Under the pieces are notes generated by a model. It saw only the letters and a list, made by a program, of their open reading frames with translations. It had not been told where the DNA came from and did not search any database. From Sulfurovum sp. 16-42-52 (GTDB lineage Bacteria; Campylobacterota; Campylobacteria; Campylobacterales; Sulfurovaceae), in assembly GCA_002281755.1 (NCBI GenBank), contig NCHB01000019.1, forward strand, positions 1 to 35,721: 35,721 nt of DNA, written 5' to 3'. Shown here in pieces: positions 15,320 through 23,676 of this stretch (its first letter is position 1; each line of letters opens with the position of its first letter). Both the position numbers and the translations under genes were made by a program.

Positions 15320-17011
15320 TTAACCTTGTAACTCATTCTTTGTTACAAAACCCATTTCTCTATCAAGATCAGTCCTAGACTTTGAGGCTTTAAAATATCC
15401 ATTATGAGAGTATGTTAAATTTTTGCCTTCTAAAAACTTCTTTTCATTTTCAATAATAATACGTATTGTATCGCAAACCTTAGGATATGAGATTTCAAAT
15501 TCTTCATTTTGTTTATAAATTCCATATGCTATAAGTTCATCAGAATATTTAATGAAATCTGTTTCTATGTTTTCATTACGCTTATTAACTACAAATTTAT
15601 ATATTTGATATGCTTTTAGTAATTGTTCGTAAATTGGTGAATCTTTTGAACCGTTAAATAAACTATATAGTTTATTGGTGCTATCACTACTTGCTTCAAA
15701 TATCCATTCTAAGAGTTTTGATTTTGAGTTTTTTGCAAACTCAGGTAACTCTTGGTATGTTGCATACCAGTATTTAAAAACTGTATCACTATGTACTGAC
15801 TCTTTTAATTGTTTGCTTAGACTATTTTCAAAAGTATCTCCTCTTTTTGCTAGAAAACCTATATTGTTTGACTCAAAAATAGCTTTTGTGTATTTGATAA
15901 AATTTTTGTTACTTATCTTATCTCTATAGTTAATGGGAGATTGTGTATTTGTAGCATCTGTAATTTTGTCTACAATGACTGGATCATTTGTCTCATATAG
16001 TCTTATCAATACATAAACTCCATCTAATTTATCACGATCTTTTTGATACATATCATAGATAACGCTTGTCGTTTGAAGTCCGTTAACAATAACAGGATTT
16101 TTTGTTTCAATCGGATAATATCCAGCTTGTATGTCATTTGGTATTTTTAGTTGTTCTGATATTATTGTAATTCCGTTATTTAAAAAAGGGAAGTATTCAG
16201 AATAATCACTCTCTAGTGTCTCTTTAATTTTTTTATTTGTTTTGTTGTATTTCAAAAAACCTCTAATGTTATCGCTAAAAACTGTATCTATTCGCTGGTT
16301 TATATTTTTTTCTTCATCCAATAAAGCACATAAATCAAGTGCTTTTAGTCTAAAATTAATTGCTTTAACATTTTGAATTTGAAATGAAATTAATGCTTGA
16401 GGGTCTTTTCTTAATGAGATATTTGATTTTTCTGCCATAAAACTAAACTTAATATCTTTACGTTTTTTATGCTCAGAAATAAGAGTGTCAATTCTATTGT
16501 ATAAGTCATTTATATCATAAATTGAAAGTTCATTATTATCATCAAGATGTCTTTGCATTATTTCTTGATCATTTTTTTCTTTTTCTCCTGAGAATATAAA
16601 ATATAATTTCACGTCTACGATTTTACCTGAGGAAACAATACTTGTATATCTTTCTAAAAAAGATTGAACTTTTGAATTTAGAGGGATATTTAAGCTATTG
16701 CCATAAGCAAAAATATTTCTGTAATCATTAATAAATTTCGAGAGTACATTATCGCCTAGACCTTTTGAGTTTTTAATTTGAAAAACATGCATAGTACATT
16801 CATTTTCATCTTCATCAATAAATATTCCATCTATACCACCGTCGTGTTCACCATTTCCATTAACAATAGTGCTAATGTTTTGAAAAACTTCATCAAAACT
16901 TTGATCTAGAAGAGTTGTAATGGCTAAAATTTCAAAGGCAAAATCTTTACGGAGTGAGAATTTTTTTTCTATTCGTTCAATATAACCGTTAATGAATAAC
17001 TCTTTGTTCAT
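15320..17011 (-). CDS. AIPR-family protein with N-terminal PD-(D/E)XK nuclease domain, predicted phage defence
   Basis: Predicted defence protein. Seen: 563 residues. The N-terminal region carries a restriction-endonuclease-like core: GGIDG with Asp61 and, after a beta strand, QIK with Gln78 and Lys80, as in Mrr-like nucleases. From about residue 225 the AIPR (abortive infection phage resistance) domain follows, with DNIRGFLKYN (247-256), FPFLNNGITI (274-283), NPVIVNGLQTT (305-315) and TDATNTQSPI (351-360). GAGGATTTTACATG is a good start. The gene is strongly AT-rich: 27 of 120 sampled bases (15481-15600) are G or C, against 57 of 120 in the flanking samples 13441-13500 and 18301-18360. That and its solitary state suggest horizontal gain. 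Acts in the cytoplasm on nucleic acid; the trigger is unknown. Confidence 0.88.
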   Translation of the reverse strand: MNKELFINGYIERIEKKFSLRKDFAFEILAITTLLDQSFDEVFQNISTIVNGNGEHDGGIDGIFIDEDENECTMHVFQIKNSKGLGDNVLSKFINDYRNIFAYGNSLNIPLNSKVQSFLERYTSIVSSGKIVDVKLYFIFSGEKEKNDQEIMQRHLDDNNELSIYDINDLYNRIDTLISEHKKRKDIKFSFMAEKSNISLRKDPQALISFQIQNVKAINFRLKALDLCALLDEEKNINQRIDTVFSDNIRGFLKYNKTNKKIKETLESDYSEYFPFLNNGITIISEQLKIPNDIQAGYYPIETKNPVIVNGLQTTSVIYDMYQKDRDKLDGVYVLIRLYETNDPVIVDKITDATNTQSPINYRDKISNKNFIKYTKAIFESNNIGFLAKRGDTFENSLSKQLKESVHSDTVFKYWYATYQELPEFAKNSKSKLLEWIFEASSDSTNKLYSLFNGSKDSPIYEQLLKAYQIYKFVVNKRNENIETDFIKYSDELIAYGIYKQNEEFEISYPKVCDTIRIIIENEKKFLEGKNLTYSHNGYFKASKSRTDLDREMGFVTKNELQG

Positions 17012-17056
17012 GTAAAATCCTCAAATTTATTTTATTAATAAATATATTTTGCTTTA

Positions 17057-17065
17057 TTCTACCAT
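17057..17065 (-). promoter_or_regulatory. Extended -10 promoter of the AIPR gene
   Basis: On the minus strand TGG-TAGAAT (17065 to 17057) is an extended -10 box about 45 bp before the AIPR start. No strong -35 is seen. The rest of the gap 17012-17126 is AT-rich and otherwise featureless. Confidence 0.4.
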
Positions 17066-17126
17066 AGTATCATTCACTTGAACATATTAAAACTACATAC
17101 AGATAAATTTTATAGCCTTAAAAAAT

Positions 17127-18647
17127 TCACTTTTTATTCTTCCCACCCATCATCACCCCAAACGCGACAATCGTGCCAATGACTATCTGCCATGCAAAGC
17201 CGATTTTGAAGCCTAAGAATGTGCCGATGCCCTCACCAAACACATAAGGTTGAAGCAGCAATACAGTCATAAACCCACCGATAAGCGCAAAGGGTACCGT
17301 GGTAGCATTGCCCCGCTTAGTAAAAAGTGCTGCGCCATACACACCCAAAAGCCCTGTATAGGCAAATCCCATCACACCTAGAGCAAAGCTCAGAAGAGGA
17401 AGTCCTGAGTAGCGTTGCCAGTAGTAACTGAGCATCGCCATTACACACAGCGCCATAGCAAACACTAAGATGGAAATCCTGCTGGCTTTGACATAGTACA
17501 TCTCATCTTGCGGTGATGTGTTCTGCTTCCACGGCTTATAGATGTCTTCGATGGCTACTGAAGACATCGCGCTCAATACAGAGTTGATGCTCGATAGTGC
17601 AGCTGCCACCGCACCTACTGTTACAAGCCCACGCATACCCTCAGGCATTTCATGTAAGATGTAGTACATAAAGATGGTGATTTTTTCTCCTTCAAATTGC
17701 TGTACTACTTCTGTATGCAGGTGTGAAAGTTCGGGATGATGGTAAAAAAGATATAGCAGTAACCCTATGCATAAAAAAAGTAAAGCTACGGGAATCGTGA
17801 TATAGATACTTGCCATCAAAGAGTTTTGTGCCTCTTTGACATTTTTACAGGTGAGTGCCTTTTGTGTCATATCTTGATTGAGACCGTAGGCGGCGATGTT
17901 CAAAAGAAGCCATCCACCCAATAGTGCCCAAAGTGAAAACTCACCAGACAAGGAGAAATCTAACAATTTTAACTTCTCTTCGTGATGCAATGTCCCAATC
18001 ATGGTTGCAAAATCGGCATCAAGGCTTATATAAAGATATATCAAAACGGCTATACCTGCACCCACATAGGTGATGGCTTGTATGATATCTGAAAATATGA
18101 TTGATTTCACACCGCCAAAATAGACATACGCCAACGCACCAAACATCAAAATGACAATCGATATGCCTACATGCATCGCGGTAATATCTAAGAAAAGTAT
18201 CATAGAGATAGCCAGTGAGCCGATATAGAGTCTCACACCTGCAGCAAAAAGCTGTCCTACTAAAAACATCATCCCCGTCTGTTTTTTCGCCGATGCACTG
18301 TAACGCACCTCAAGCAACTCATACACGGTTACGGCATTGATGGCATAAAAACGGGGTATCAGTACTTTAGCAACAAATATCACAGCTAGAAAAGCAGAAA
18401 TATAAAACCCTAAAAAAGTAAGGTCTATGGTGTAGGAAAATTCCGGTGCACCCAAAAATGTTGCTGCTGATTGGGATGTTGCCAAAACAGAGATGGCTAC
18501 GGCAAACATCGGTACAGAGTTGCCTCCTACAAAATAGTCCCTTGTAGAACGTATCTTGCCTTGGCTTAGTAGTACAGAAGTGAAGATAAGTACCAAAAAA
18601 TAGACAACAAAAATAGCCCAATCAAGCGCAGCAAAAGCACTCTGCAT
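17127..18647 (-). CDS. Sodium:solute symporter (SSS family)
   Basis: Inner-membrane sodium-coupled importer. Seen: 506 residues with about thirteen hydrophobic segments in SSS arrangement, the early DYFVGGNSVPMFAVAISVLATSQSA motif region (family-typical glycine and Na+-site serines), and SSINSVLSAMSS later. Length matches the family. The ATG at 18647 overlaps the amidase stop by one base (TGATG), showing translational coupling, so symporter and amidase probably work together. Substrate not determinable; the coupling to a peptidoglycan amidase and closeness to AnmK/MurU suggest a cell-wall sugar or peptide (inference). Some SSS members carry sialic acid or other amino sugars. Confidence 0.9.
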   Translation of the reverse strand: MQSAFAALDWAIFVVYFLVLIFTSVLLSQGKIRSTRDYFVGGNSVPMFAVAISVLATSQSAATFLGAPEFSYTIDLTFLGFYISAFLAVIFVAKVLIPRFYAINAVTVYELLEVRYSASAKKQTGMMFLVGQLFAAGVRLYIGSLAISMILFLDITAMHVGISIVILMFGALAYVYFGGVKSIIFSDIIQAITYVGAGIAVLIYLYISLDADFATMIGTLHHEEKLKLLDFSLSGEFSLWALLGGWLLLNIAAYGLNQDMTQKALTCKNVKEAQNSLMASIYITIPVALLFLCIGLLLYLFYHHPELSHLHTEVVQQFEGEKITIFMYYILHEMPEGMRGLVTVGAVAAALSSINSVLSAMSSVAIEDIYKPWKQNTSPQDEMYYVKASRISILVFAMALCVMAMLSYYWQRYSGLPLLSFALGVMGFAYTGLLGVYGAALFTKRGNATTVPFALIGGFMTVLLLQPYVFGEGIGTFLGFKIGFAWQIVIGTIVAFGVMMGGKNKK

Positions 18648-19321
18648 CAATCACTTCCCGGAGCGCGTTTAAGCCCCAAGTTTTTGGTTTTACTAAACAC
18701 TTTTTGCACAAATGTATCCCCCGGATCATTTTTAGCTGTTCTATATCCTGTGTCTTTTTCAAGCCAAAGTGGTGTTTTCTCCATCGTTCTGTATTCATGA
18801 TGACCGACAAGGTACTCGATGCTCGGGTATTTGTTTTTGAGGTAGCGTACCAACGCAATGTTGGAAGCCATCTGTGCAGGTGTGAGGTCATCTTTACTAT
18901 CACCATGCCCCCCTACATTTTCGATGCCGATGCTTGAGTAGTTGAGTCCTATGACATGTCGCGCCATCCAATTCTCTGGCATTAAGCGGTAAATCGTTCC
19001 ATCTCGTGCGACCAAAAACTGCGCTGAGACATTGAGCGCAGAGGCTTGCATGATGTCTTTTCTGTCTGAGAGCAGTTTTTCAGGCTTTAGCCGCGCAAAT
19101 GATTTAACTAAATCCATCTCCGCCGTCCAATGCAATAAGATAATCTTAGGCGTTATCCGTATGGTGTCTGTCGTGATACCGTAATGCGATTTGATATACG
19201 CCTTGGTCATCTCGATGCGCTCTTTACTAAAATCAATAGGTTTATCTATGATGGTGATGTCTGCAATAGCACACGTAGCAAGTATGAAATAAGTCAGTGA
19301 TATCAATAAACGGTGTTTCAT
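18647..19321 (-). CDS. Periplasmic N-acetylmuramoyl-L-alanine amidase (Amidase_2)
   Basis: Zinc amidase that removes peptides from muramic acid residues. Seen: 224 residues with a signal peptide (MKHR, hydrophobic stretch to Ala20) and the Amidase_2 fold: zinc ligand His64 in ILLHWTA, Glu134 in GIENVG, His174 in VGHHEY and Asp199 in NDPGD. The Amidase_2 class includes AmpD and phage T7 lysozyme; here the signal peptide places it in the periplasm. The ATG at 19321 has AGGA 8 nt upstream; an ATG at 19330 would lack a site. Followed by the coupled symporter, preceded by a membrane protein gene. Confidence 0.92.
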   Translation of the reverse strand: MKHRLLISLTYFILATCAIADITIIDKPIDFSKERIEMTKAYIKSHYGITTDTIRITPKIILLHWTAEMDLVKSFARLKPEKLLSDRKDIMQASALNVSAQFLVARDGTIYRLMPENWMARHVIGLNYSSIGIENVGGHGDSKDDLTPAQMASNIALVRYLKNKYPSIEYLVGHHEYRTMEKTPLWLEKDTGYRTAKNDPGDTFVQKVFSKTKNLGLKRAPGSD

Positions 19322-19348
19322 GGAAGTCATCCTGTATTAAAATGGAGA

Positions 19349-19888
19349 TTATTGCGTAGCAGTTTGTTTTTCGGTTAAAAGTACACTTACAAGTACAATA
19401 AACGGAAGCGCTAAAGAGAATATATAGCTAGGAATGTCAAGCAAACCTTGGCGATTCAAGTACATAAACCCCAAAATAAGCAAGCCATACGCACCCAGTC
19501 TATAGACAGAGAGTGCGGCTTTGGTGTCTTTGATAGTTTGAAATATGGAGCGTCTGTTCTCTTTGAGTTTTTGTTTTTCTTCTTTGAGCACCTCTGCAAA
19601 GGCTTTTTCTTCATCTTGAGGAATGTCTTCACTGTAGAGATCGTAGGGATCTTCAAGTCTGTCGATGACATCTTTACTGTCATCGGTGGTGATGATGTTG
19701 TGCACTACACGTGCTGTAACCATACGTTTGTAACTCAGCAGTGAGGCTATCATCACCGTCGTAGCGGTTAGATAGGCGATTTGAGTACTGTACAGTGCTT
19801 TTATATCAAAAAATAGTATGACCAGTAAAAGCAGTAACACATCAACTGCCACCAGTGCTAAAAAGAGTCTGCTGTTGCGGTTAGGCAT
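19349..19888 (-). CDS. Four-helix membrane protein with charged cytoplasmic loop, function unknown
   Basis: Function unknown. Seen: 179 residues with hydrophobic segments near 8-27, 34-53, 130-145 and 152-171, and a charged middle part (about 65-125) rich in Glu, Asp and Lys that looks helical and possibly coiled-coil. No catalytic motif. The first codons overlap the end of the AtpZ gene by 8 bases, so the two are coupled. The start is taken as the second of two adjacent ATGs (19891 and 19888); a much longer frame upstream would only overlap AtpZ and has an unlike N-terminus. It may assist the ATP synthase or another membrane complex, but nothing proves this. Confidence 0.75.
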   Translation of the reverse strand: MPNRNSRLFLALVAVDVLLLLLVILFFDIKALYSTQIAYLTATTVMIASLLSYKRMVTARVVHNIITTDDSKDVIDRLEDPYDLYSEDIPQDEEKAFAEVLKEEKQKLKENRRSIFQTIKDTKAALSVYRLGAYGLLILGFMYLNRQGLLDIPSYIFSLALPFIVLVSVLLTEKQTATQ

Positions 19889-20183
19889 CATCGTCTTCAT
19901 CATCGTAGCGTTCTTGCTGCTCTTTTTTGTAGGTGTAGCGTGGGTCGTTTGCCAGTTCATCGAGTGATTTTTTCTGTTTGGCATAGGCTTTATAGACATT
20001 GAGTATGGCTGCGCCTACGCCTATGAACACGCCTATCCAGAGTGTCCATCCTGCACTTGTAAGGTTTTGAAGTCCCAACCCGATACCCACACCGATGAGC
20101 ACTGCTACCACCATGGAGATACCCAGACTCAGTCCATCGGCTGCATCAACTACTTTTTTAAATCTTGGTTCTTCTTGCATCAT
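19881..20183 (-). CDS. AtpZ/AtpI-family small membrane protein
   Basis: Small protein of the AtpZ/AtpI group, thought to help assemble or load ions for the F-type ATP synthase. Seen: 100 residues with two helices (about 21-38 and 46-67), glycine-rich as usual ([19 protein letters not shown]), and an acidic, hydrophilic C-terminus ending in DDEDDDA. The ATG at 20183 overlaps the hemL stop by 4 bases (ATGA); a second ATG follows one codon later. ATP synthase genes are not in the window. This position next to hemL is plausible in Campylobacterota, but I did not verify it. Confidence 0.82.
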   Translation of the reverse strand: MMQEEPRFKKVVDAADGLSLGISMVVAVLIGVGIGLGLQNLTSAGWTLWIGVFIGVGAAILNVYKAYAKQKKSLDELANDPRYTYKKEQQERYDDEDDDA

Positions 20184-21475
20184 GAGCCTTTTATCTCTGC
20201 CATCACTTCATAGGCAGCTTTGATGCTCTCTTCTATCATCTCATCAGTGGTTGCAGCACAGATAAACCCTGTCTCATACGATGAACAGGCAAGATACACA
20301 CCTCTGTCTAACATGCCTTTGTGAAACTTTGCAAACATTTTGGTGTCATTGGCAAGGGCATCATCAAAGTTTTTGATTTGTCTGTCTGAAAAGAAAAAAC
20401 CAAACATCGAGCCTCTCACATCGGTTACCAAAGGGATGCCTGCAGCTTGAGCTGCATTACTAAAACCTTCCATGAGTTTTTTGGCTTTATTTCCAAGTGC
20501 CACGTAGAGTGAAGGGTTAGACTTGAGTTTTCTAAGGCTTGTTAGTCCTGCTGCCATGGCTACAGGATTGCCTGAGAGTGTCCCTGCTTGGTACACCGGT
20601 CCCTCGGGTGAGAGATACGCCATGATCTTACTTGATGCACCAAATGCACCTACAGGCATCCCCGCACCGATGACTTTACCCAGTGTCACAATGTCGGGTT
20701 TAACCGTAGAGATACCCTGTGCCCCTTTGAGTGATGCTCTAAACCCGCTCATCACTTCATCAAAGATGAGCAATGCACCGTGTTTGGTACACAAACATCT
20801 AAGCTCTTCCAAAAACGCTTCATCTGCAGGCACCAGTCCCATATTTCCCGCTATTGGCTCAATGATGACACAGGCGATACCCTCGGGCAATGCCTCAAAA
20901 CACTGTTGCACAGAGAGGATGTCGTTGTAGGTAGCAAGCAAAGTGTGTTTGGTAAGATCTTCAGGTACTCCAGGGCTAGAAGGTGTGCCAAAAGTAGCCA
21001 AGCCTGAGCCTGCCTGCACCAAAAGTGAATCCGAATGTCCATGATAACACCCTGTAAACTTCACGATGGCATCTCTGCCTGTCACACCTCTAGCCAAACG
21101 AATGGCTGACATCACCGCTTCTGTGCCAGAGCTGACAAAACGTACTTTGTCGATGCTGTCAAAAAGCGAAACGATTTCACTAGCAAGTTCAGTCTCCAGA
21201 GTAGTCGGTGCACCAAAACTAAGCCCTCTTTTGACCGCCTCGATGACGGAAGCCTCAATGTCTGCATCACAGTGCCCAAAGATAAGCGGTCCCCAGCTTT
21301 GCACAAAGTCGATGTATCGGTTGCCGTCGATGTCAAAAAGATACCCGCCCTCACCACGTTCTATAAACGGCGGAGTACCCTCTACACCCGAAAAGGCACG
21401 CACCGGTGAATCAACACCGCCGGGGATGACCTGATAGGCTTCTTTAAATGCCGCAATGCTTTTATCATATACCAT
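20180..21475 (-). CDS. hemL: Glutamate-1-semialdehyde 2,1-aminomutase
   Basis: PLP enzyme that makes 5-aminolevulinate, the precursor of heme, in the C5 pathway. Seen: 431 residues, the family length, with [10 protein letters not shown] at the N-terminus, SSGTEA (115-120), FDEVMSGFR (238-246) and the PLP-binding Lys267 in [13 protein letters not shown]. The ATG at 21475 has GAGGA 8 nt upstream; a longer frame from 21505 lacks homologous sequence. First gene of the minus-strand group hemL-AtpZ-membrane protein-amidase-symporter, with overlaps or short gaps throughout, so they may be transcribed together. Confidence 0.97.
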   Translation of the reverse strand: MVYDKSIAAFKEAYQVIPGGVDSPVRAFSGVEGTPPFIERGEGGYLFDIDGNRYIDFVQSWGPLIFGHCDADIEASVIEAVKRGLSFGAPTTLETELASEIVSLFDSIDKVRFVSSGTEAVMSAIRLARGVTGRDAIVKFTGCYHGHSDSLLVQAGSGLATFGTPSSPGVPEDLTKHTLLATYNDILSVQQCFEALPEGIACVIIEPIAGNMGLVPADEAFLEELRCLCTKHGALLIFDEVMSGFRASLKGAQGISTVKPDIVTLGKVIGAGMPVGAFGASSKIMAYLSPEGPVYQAGTLSGNPVAMAAGLTSLRKLKSNPSLYVALGNKAKKLMEGFSNAAQAAGIPLVTDVRGSMFGFFFSDRQIKNFDDALANDTKMFAKFHKGMLDRGVYLACSSYETGFICAATTDEMIEESIKAAYEVMAEIKGS

Positions 21476-21507
21476 TTTATTAATCCTCATTCTGTATAAT
21501 TGCACCG

Positions 21508-21537
21508 ATTATACACTATAGGCACTTAGGGCTACAA
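21508..21537 (-). promoter_or_regulatory. Probable hemL promoter
   Basis: On the minus strand TTGTAG (21537-21532) and a perfect TATAAT (21513-21508) are separated by 18 bp, with transcription start near 21500. Lies in the 76-bp gap between hemL and the divergent tonB-like gene; another TATAAT on the plus strand at 21495-21500 may serve the latter but has no good -35. Confidence 0.5.
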
Positions 21538-21551
21538 ACAAGGAGCAAACC

Positions 21552-22457
21552 ATCACAACGCTTAGAAAAGGGTTACTGCTTTCACTGTTATTGCATTTAC
21601 TTCTTTTACTCTTCTTTGTCAGCTTTGATGAGAAGCTCAAATTCCCGCCGCCACAGAGTCAGGAAAAGAAGATAAGCCTCAACCTCCAGCACTTTGTCAC
21701 GCCACCGCCTGCACCCAAGCCTGTCACACCACCAACCCAGCCCGTAGTCACACCGCCCAAACCCATCATAAAAGAAGAGCAGCAACCTGTCACCCAGAGT
21801 CCACAAAAAAAAGTATTGGATACGCGTGAAAAAACCTTTGCTCTTAAAAGCAATGATGAGAACAATGTCACCAAACCAGCTAAAAAGATAGTCAAAAAAG
21901 AAGCAAAAAAACCTGTCAAAAAGGTAGTCAAAAAAACTGATCCAAAAAAAATCCAATCTAAAAATGTTCAGCCCAAAAGAGTGGTACAAAAAACACCGCC
22001 ACGCCAACCTGCCCAACGCTCCAACAGTGCACTTGCAAAGTCCCTGCTTGCGCAAGGAAGCTCCATGAGTCCATCGTCTTCGAGAAGGGCTTCTTCAGGC
22101 AGCTATGCTTCCAAAATGATCAAACAACTCTACGGTGGTGAGTTCAATACCTACAGCCCTGCACAAAAAGAGTTCATAGAAAACAACTTGGGTACTATCC
22201 ACCAAATAACCCAACGCACCCTCACCCTCAATGGCTACCCTGCCATAGCAGTACGCACGAGACAACAAGGCACCAACGTCGTCTCATTTTACCTGCATCC
22301 CAACGGAGACATCTCAGACCTCAGACTCAAAAGACGCATCGGCTACGAATCGCTCGATCAAAACACCCTCGAAGTCATCCGCATTGCCTACAAAGACTAC
22401 CCGCTACCCAACAAAAAAACAAAGATTATGTTTTATGTGCAGTATAGTTTGTATTAG
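21552..22457 (+). CDS. TonB-like energy transducer, apparently starting at ATC
   Basis: Predicted TonB: links proton-motive force to outer-membrane receptors. Seen from 21552: 301 residues, a basic start (TLRKG), a leucine-rich membrane anchor, a Pro-rich part (about 48-72), a Lys-rich spacer and a C-terminal TonB domain (NVVSFYLHPNGDISDL, then YESLDQNTLEVI). AAGGAG at 21540-21545 lies 6 nt before ATC at 21552, with no ATG, GTG or TTG between the upstream stop (21519) and 21591. A TTG at 21591 would give 288 residues but removes the basic residues and half the anchor and has no ribosome site. ExbB/ExbD are not in the window; TolA is a less likely alternative. Confidence 0.82.
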   Translation: MTTLRKGLLLSLLLHLLLLLFFVSFDEKLKFPPPQSQEKKISLNLQHFVTPPPAPKPVTPPTQPVVTPPKPIIKEEQQPVTQSPQKKVLDTREKTFALKSNDENNVTKPAKKIVKKEAKKPVKKVVKKTDPKKIQSKNVQPKRVVQKTPPRQPAQRSNSALAKSLLAQGSSMSPSSSRRASSGSYASKMIKQLYGGEFNTYSPAQKEFIENNLGTIHQITQRTLTLNGYPAIAVRTRQQGTNVVSFYLHPNGDISDLRLKRRIGYESLDQNTLEVIRIAYKDYPLPNKKTKIMFYVQYSLY

Positions 22458-22482
22458 GTTTTTCTGTAGATTTTTACACCTA

Positions 22483-22932
22483 TCAACAGTATTTTGTTAA
22501 AAACTTATGCAGCTGATTTGAAAACTCGTGGGCGTCTTTTTGGGTGAAGGGTGCGGGGCCTTTGGTGGGTTCTCCGCTGTCTCTGATGGATTGCATGAGA
22601 TTTCTCATTGCTAGATATTGTTTGATATTATCAACGCTATACAGTTCACCACGATGGTCTATCGCATGTGCCTTTTTACTGATGACACTATCTGCAAGCG
22701 GGATATCTGCTGTGATTACCAAATCACCTTCTTCTACCATTTCTGCTATTTTAAAATCGGCCTTATCTGCTCCGGCTTCTACAAGAATGTACCGTATGTA
22801 TTGTGATTGTCCTATGTCTATTTTTTTATTTGCCACGACAATAGTTTGGATCTTAAGTCTCTCCAGAGAACGAAGCAAAATAGGCTTCAAGAGGTTTGGG
22901 AAAGCATCTCCATCTACATAAATACTAAGCAT
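22483..22932 (-). CDS. UPF0178 (YaiI/YqxD, DUF188) family protein
   Basis: Family of unknown exact function with a PIN-like nuclease fold. Seen: 149 residues, with IYVDGDAFP (Asp at 6 and 8), a conserved GADKADFKIAEM, DLVITADIPLAD and the Arg/Gly-rich end KGPAPFTQKD. This order is diagnostic of YaiI/YqxD. The ATG at 22932 follows a TTG one codon upstream; no strong ribosome site is seen. Convergent with the TonB-like gene (25-bp gap without a convincing terminator) and downstream of the L,D-transpeptidase by 35 bp in the same direction. Confidence 0.9.
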   Translation of the reverse strand: MLSIYVDGDAFPNLLKPILLRSLERLKIQTIVVANKKIDIGQSQYIRYILVEAGADKADFKIAEMVEEGDLVITADIPLADSVISKKAHAIDHRGELYSVDNIKQYLAMRNLMQSIRDSGEPTKGPAPFTQKDAHEFSNQLHKFLTKYC

Positions 22933-22967
22933 CAAGCAAATCCACTAAACAAAAAAGTACATACAAA

Positions 22968-23660
22968 TTATCTCACTTGCCCTAGCAACTCTCTCACCAC
23001 ATCCACAGTCCCCTGCACCAACAAAGGGTTTGCGTGTGGATTGAGCCATGCGATGAGCCCTTTCATCTGTGCTTCATTCATCACCGTGCACCCAGCAGTG
23101 GGTATGGCTTTGATATGCATAAATATACATGAACCTGCACCCTTTTTTGCACCTGCTTCATTGATGTGGTTGTGGTTGACGATGATGCCGTATTTGTAAA
23201 AGTCTTTGGGGAATTTCATGTGTTCAAAACTTGTGTAGTCTGCTGTTGTTTTTGTACTGTCCACTATCTTGTTGTAGTACGCCGAGTGCACATCATCCAC
23301 GCAGTGGTCTGTCTCTTTGTAGGTTTTATAAGGGTAAGCAACTTTTACCGGCTCATACCCAAAAGCGTTCCCCAGCGCAAAGATACCAGCTGGTGATTTA
23401 CCGTCTCCCTCTTTTTTGATGATGGCTGTATCTTTAGGTATTGTGTGCAGCCCTACGCCCCAGCCTAAGCCGTTTCTACCCAGTAAAATGGCTATGGGTT
23501 TGCCTGTTTTTTGCCATGTATTGCCCACTTTTTCGTAACGCTGAAGTGTGCCTTTGGGTGTTTTCCAGTCTGCAGTGGTGACAACGATGAGCTGTGAAGT
23601 GTTGGGCATTTGTGCCTGAAGCAAGAGAAACGAGAAACAAAAGAGAAGCACGAACTTCAT
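22968..23660 (-). CDS. L,D-transpeptidase (YkuD-type) family protein
   Basis: Periplasmic enzyme of the YkuD fold, probably acting on peptidoglycan cross-links. Seen: 230 residues with a signal peptide (MKFVLLFCFSFLLLQA, cleavage near residue 16), a GDGKSPAGIF motif (86-94) and the active-site region with His163/His165, His182 and the nucleophile Cys191 in FMHIKAIPTAGCTVM. The C-terminal half is typical for the ErfK/YnhG-related group. A longer frame reaches to 23762 but the signal peptide fixes the start at 23660. AGGAGG (23676-23671) is the ribosome site, 10 nt upstream, and overlaps the control region of the divergent antiporter gene. Confidence 0.9.
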   Translation of the reverse strand: MKFVLLFCFSFLLLQAQMPNTSQLIVVTTADWKTPKGTLQRYEKVGNTWQKTGKPIAILLGRNGLGWGVGLHTIPKDTAIIKKEGDGKSPAGIFALGNAFGYEPVKVAYPYKTYKETDHCVDDVHSAYYNKIVDSTKTTADYTSFEHMKFPKDFYKYGIIVNHNHINEAGAKKGAGSCIFMHIKAIPTAGCTVMNEAQMKGLIAWLNPHANPLLVQGTVDVVRELLGQVR

Positions 23661-23661
23661 G

Positions 23662-23670
23662 TGGTATAAT
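23662..23670 (+). promoter_or_regulatory. Extended -10 promoter of the NhaC-type antiporter, close to its start codon
   Basis: TGG-TATAAT (23662-23670) ends 6 bp before ATG 23677, so transcription would begin at or near the start codon itself. The same 20 bp hold the ribosome site (CCTCCT on plus, 23671-23676) and start codon of the divergent L,D-transpeptidase gene. Confidence 0.5.
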
Positions 23671-23676
23671 CCTCCT

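Noticed and set aside
20523-21434. Open frames on the plus strand opposite hemL (about 135 and 122 codons)
   Set aside because: They are antisense to a well-supported hemL, have no ribosome site and show no recognisable motif.
21495-21500. Plus-strand TATAAT as the tonB-like promoter
   Set aside because: No supporting -35 within 16-19 bp and the box overlaps the hemL leader, so not listed separately as a feature.
21606-22055. Open frame of 149 codons on the minus strand opposite the TonB-like gene
   Set aside because: Composition is a mirror of the Pro/Lys-rich coding strand (Phe/Trp/Cys-rich) and the TonB reading has domain support.
22544-22921. Plus-strand open frame of 125 codons over the YaiI-type gene
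   Set aside because: No motif, no ribosome site; the minus-strand frame has clear UPF0178 motifs.
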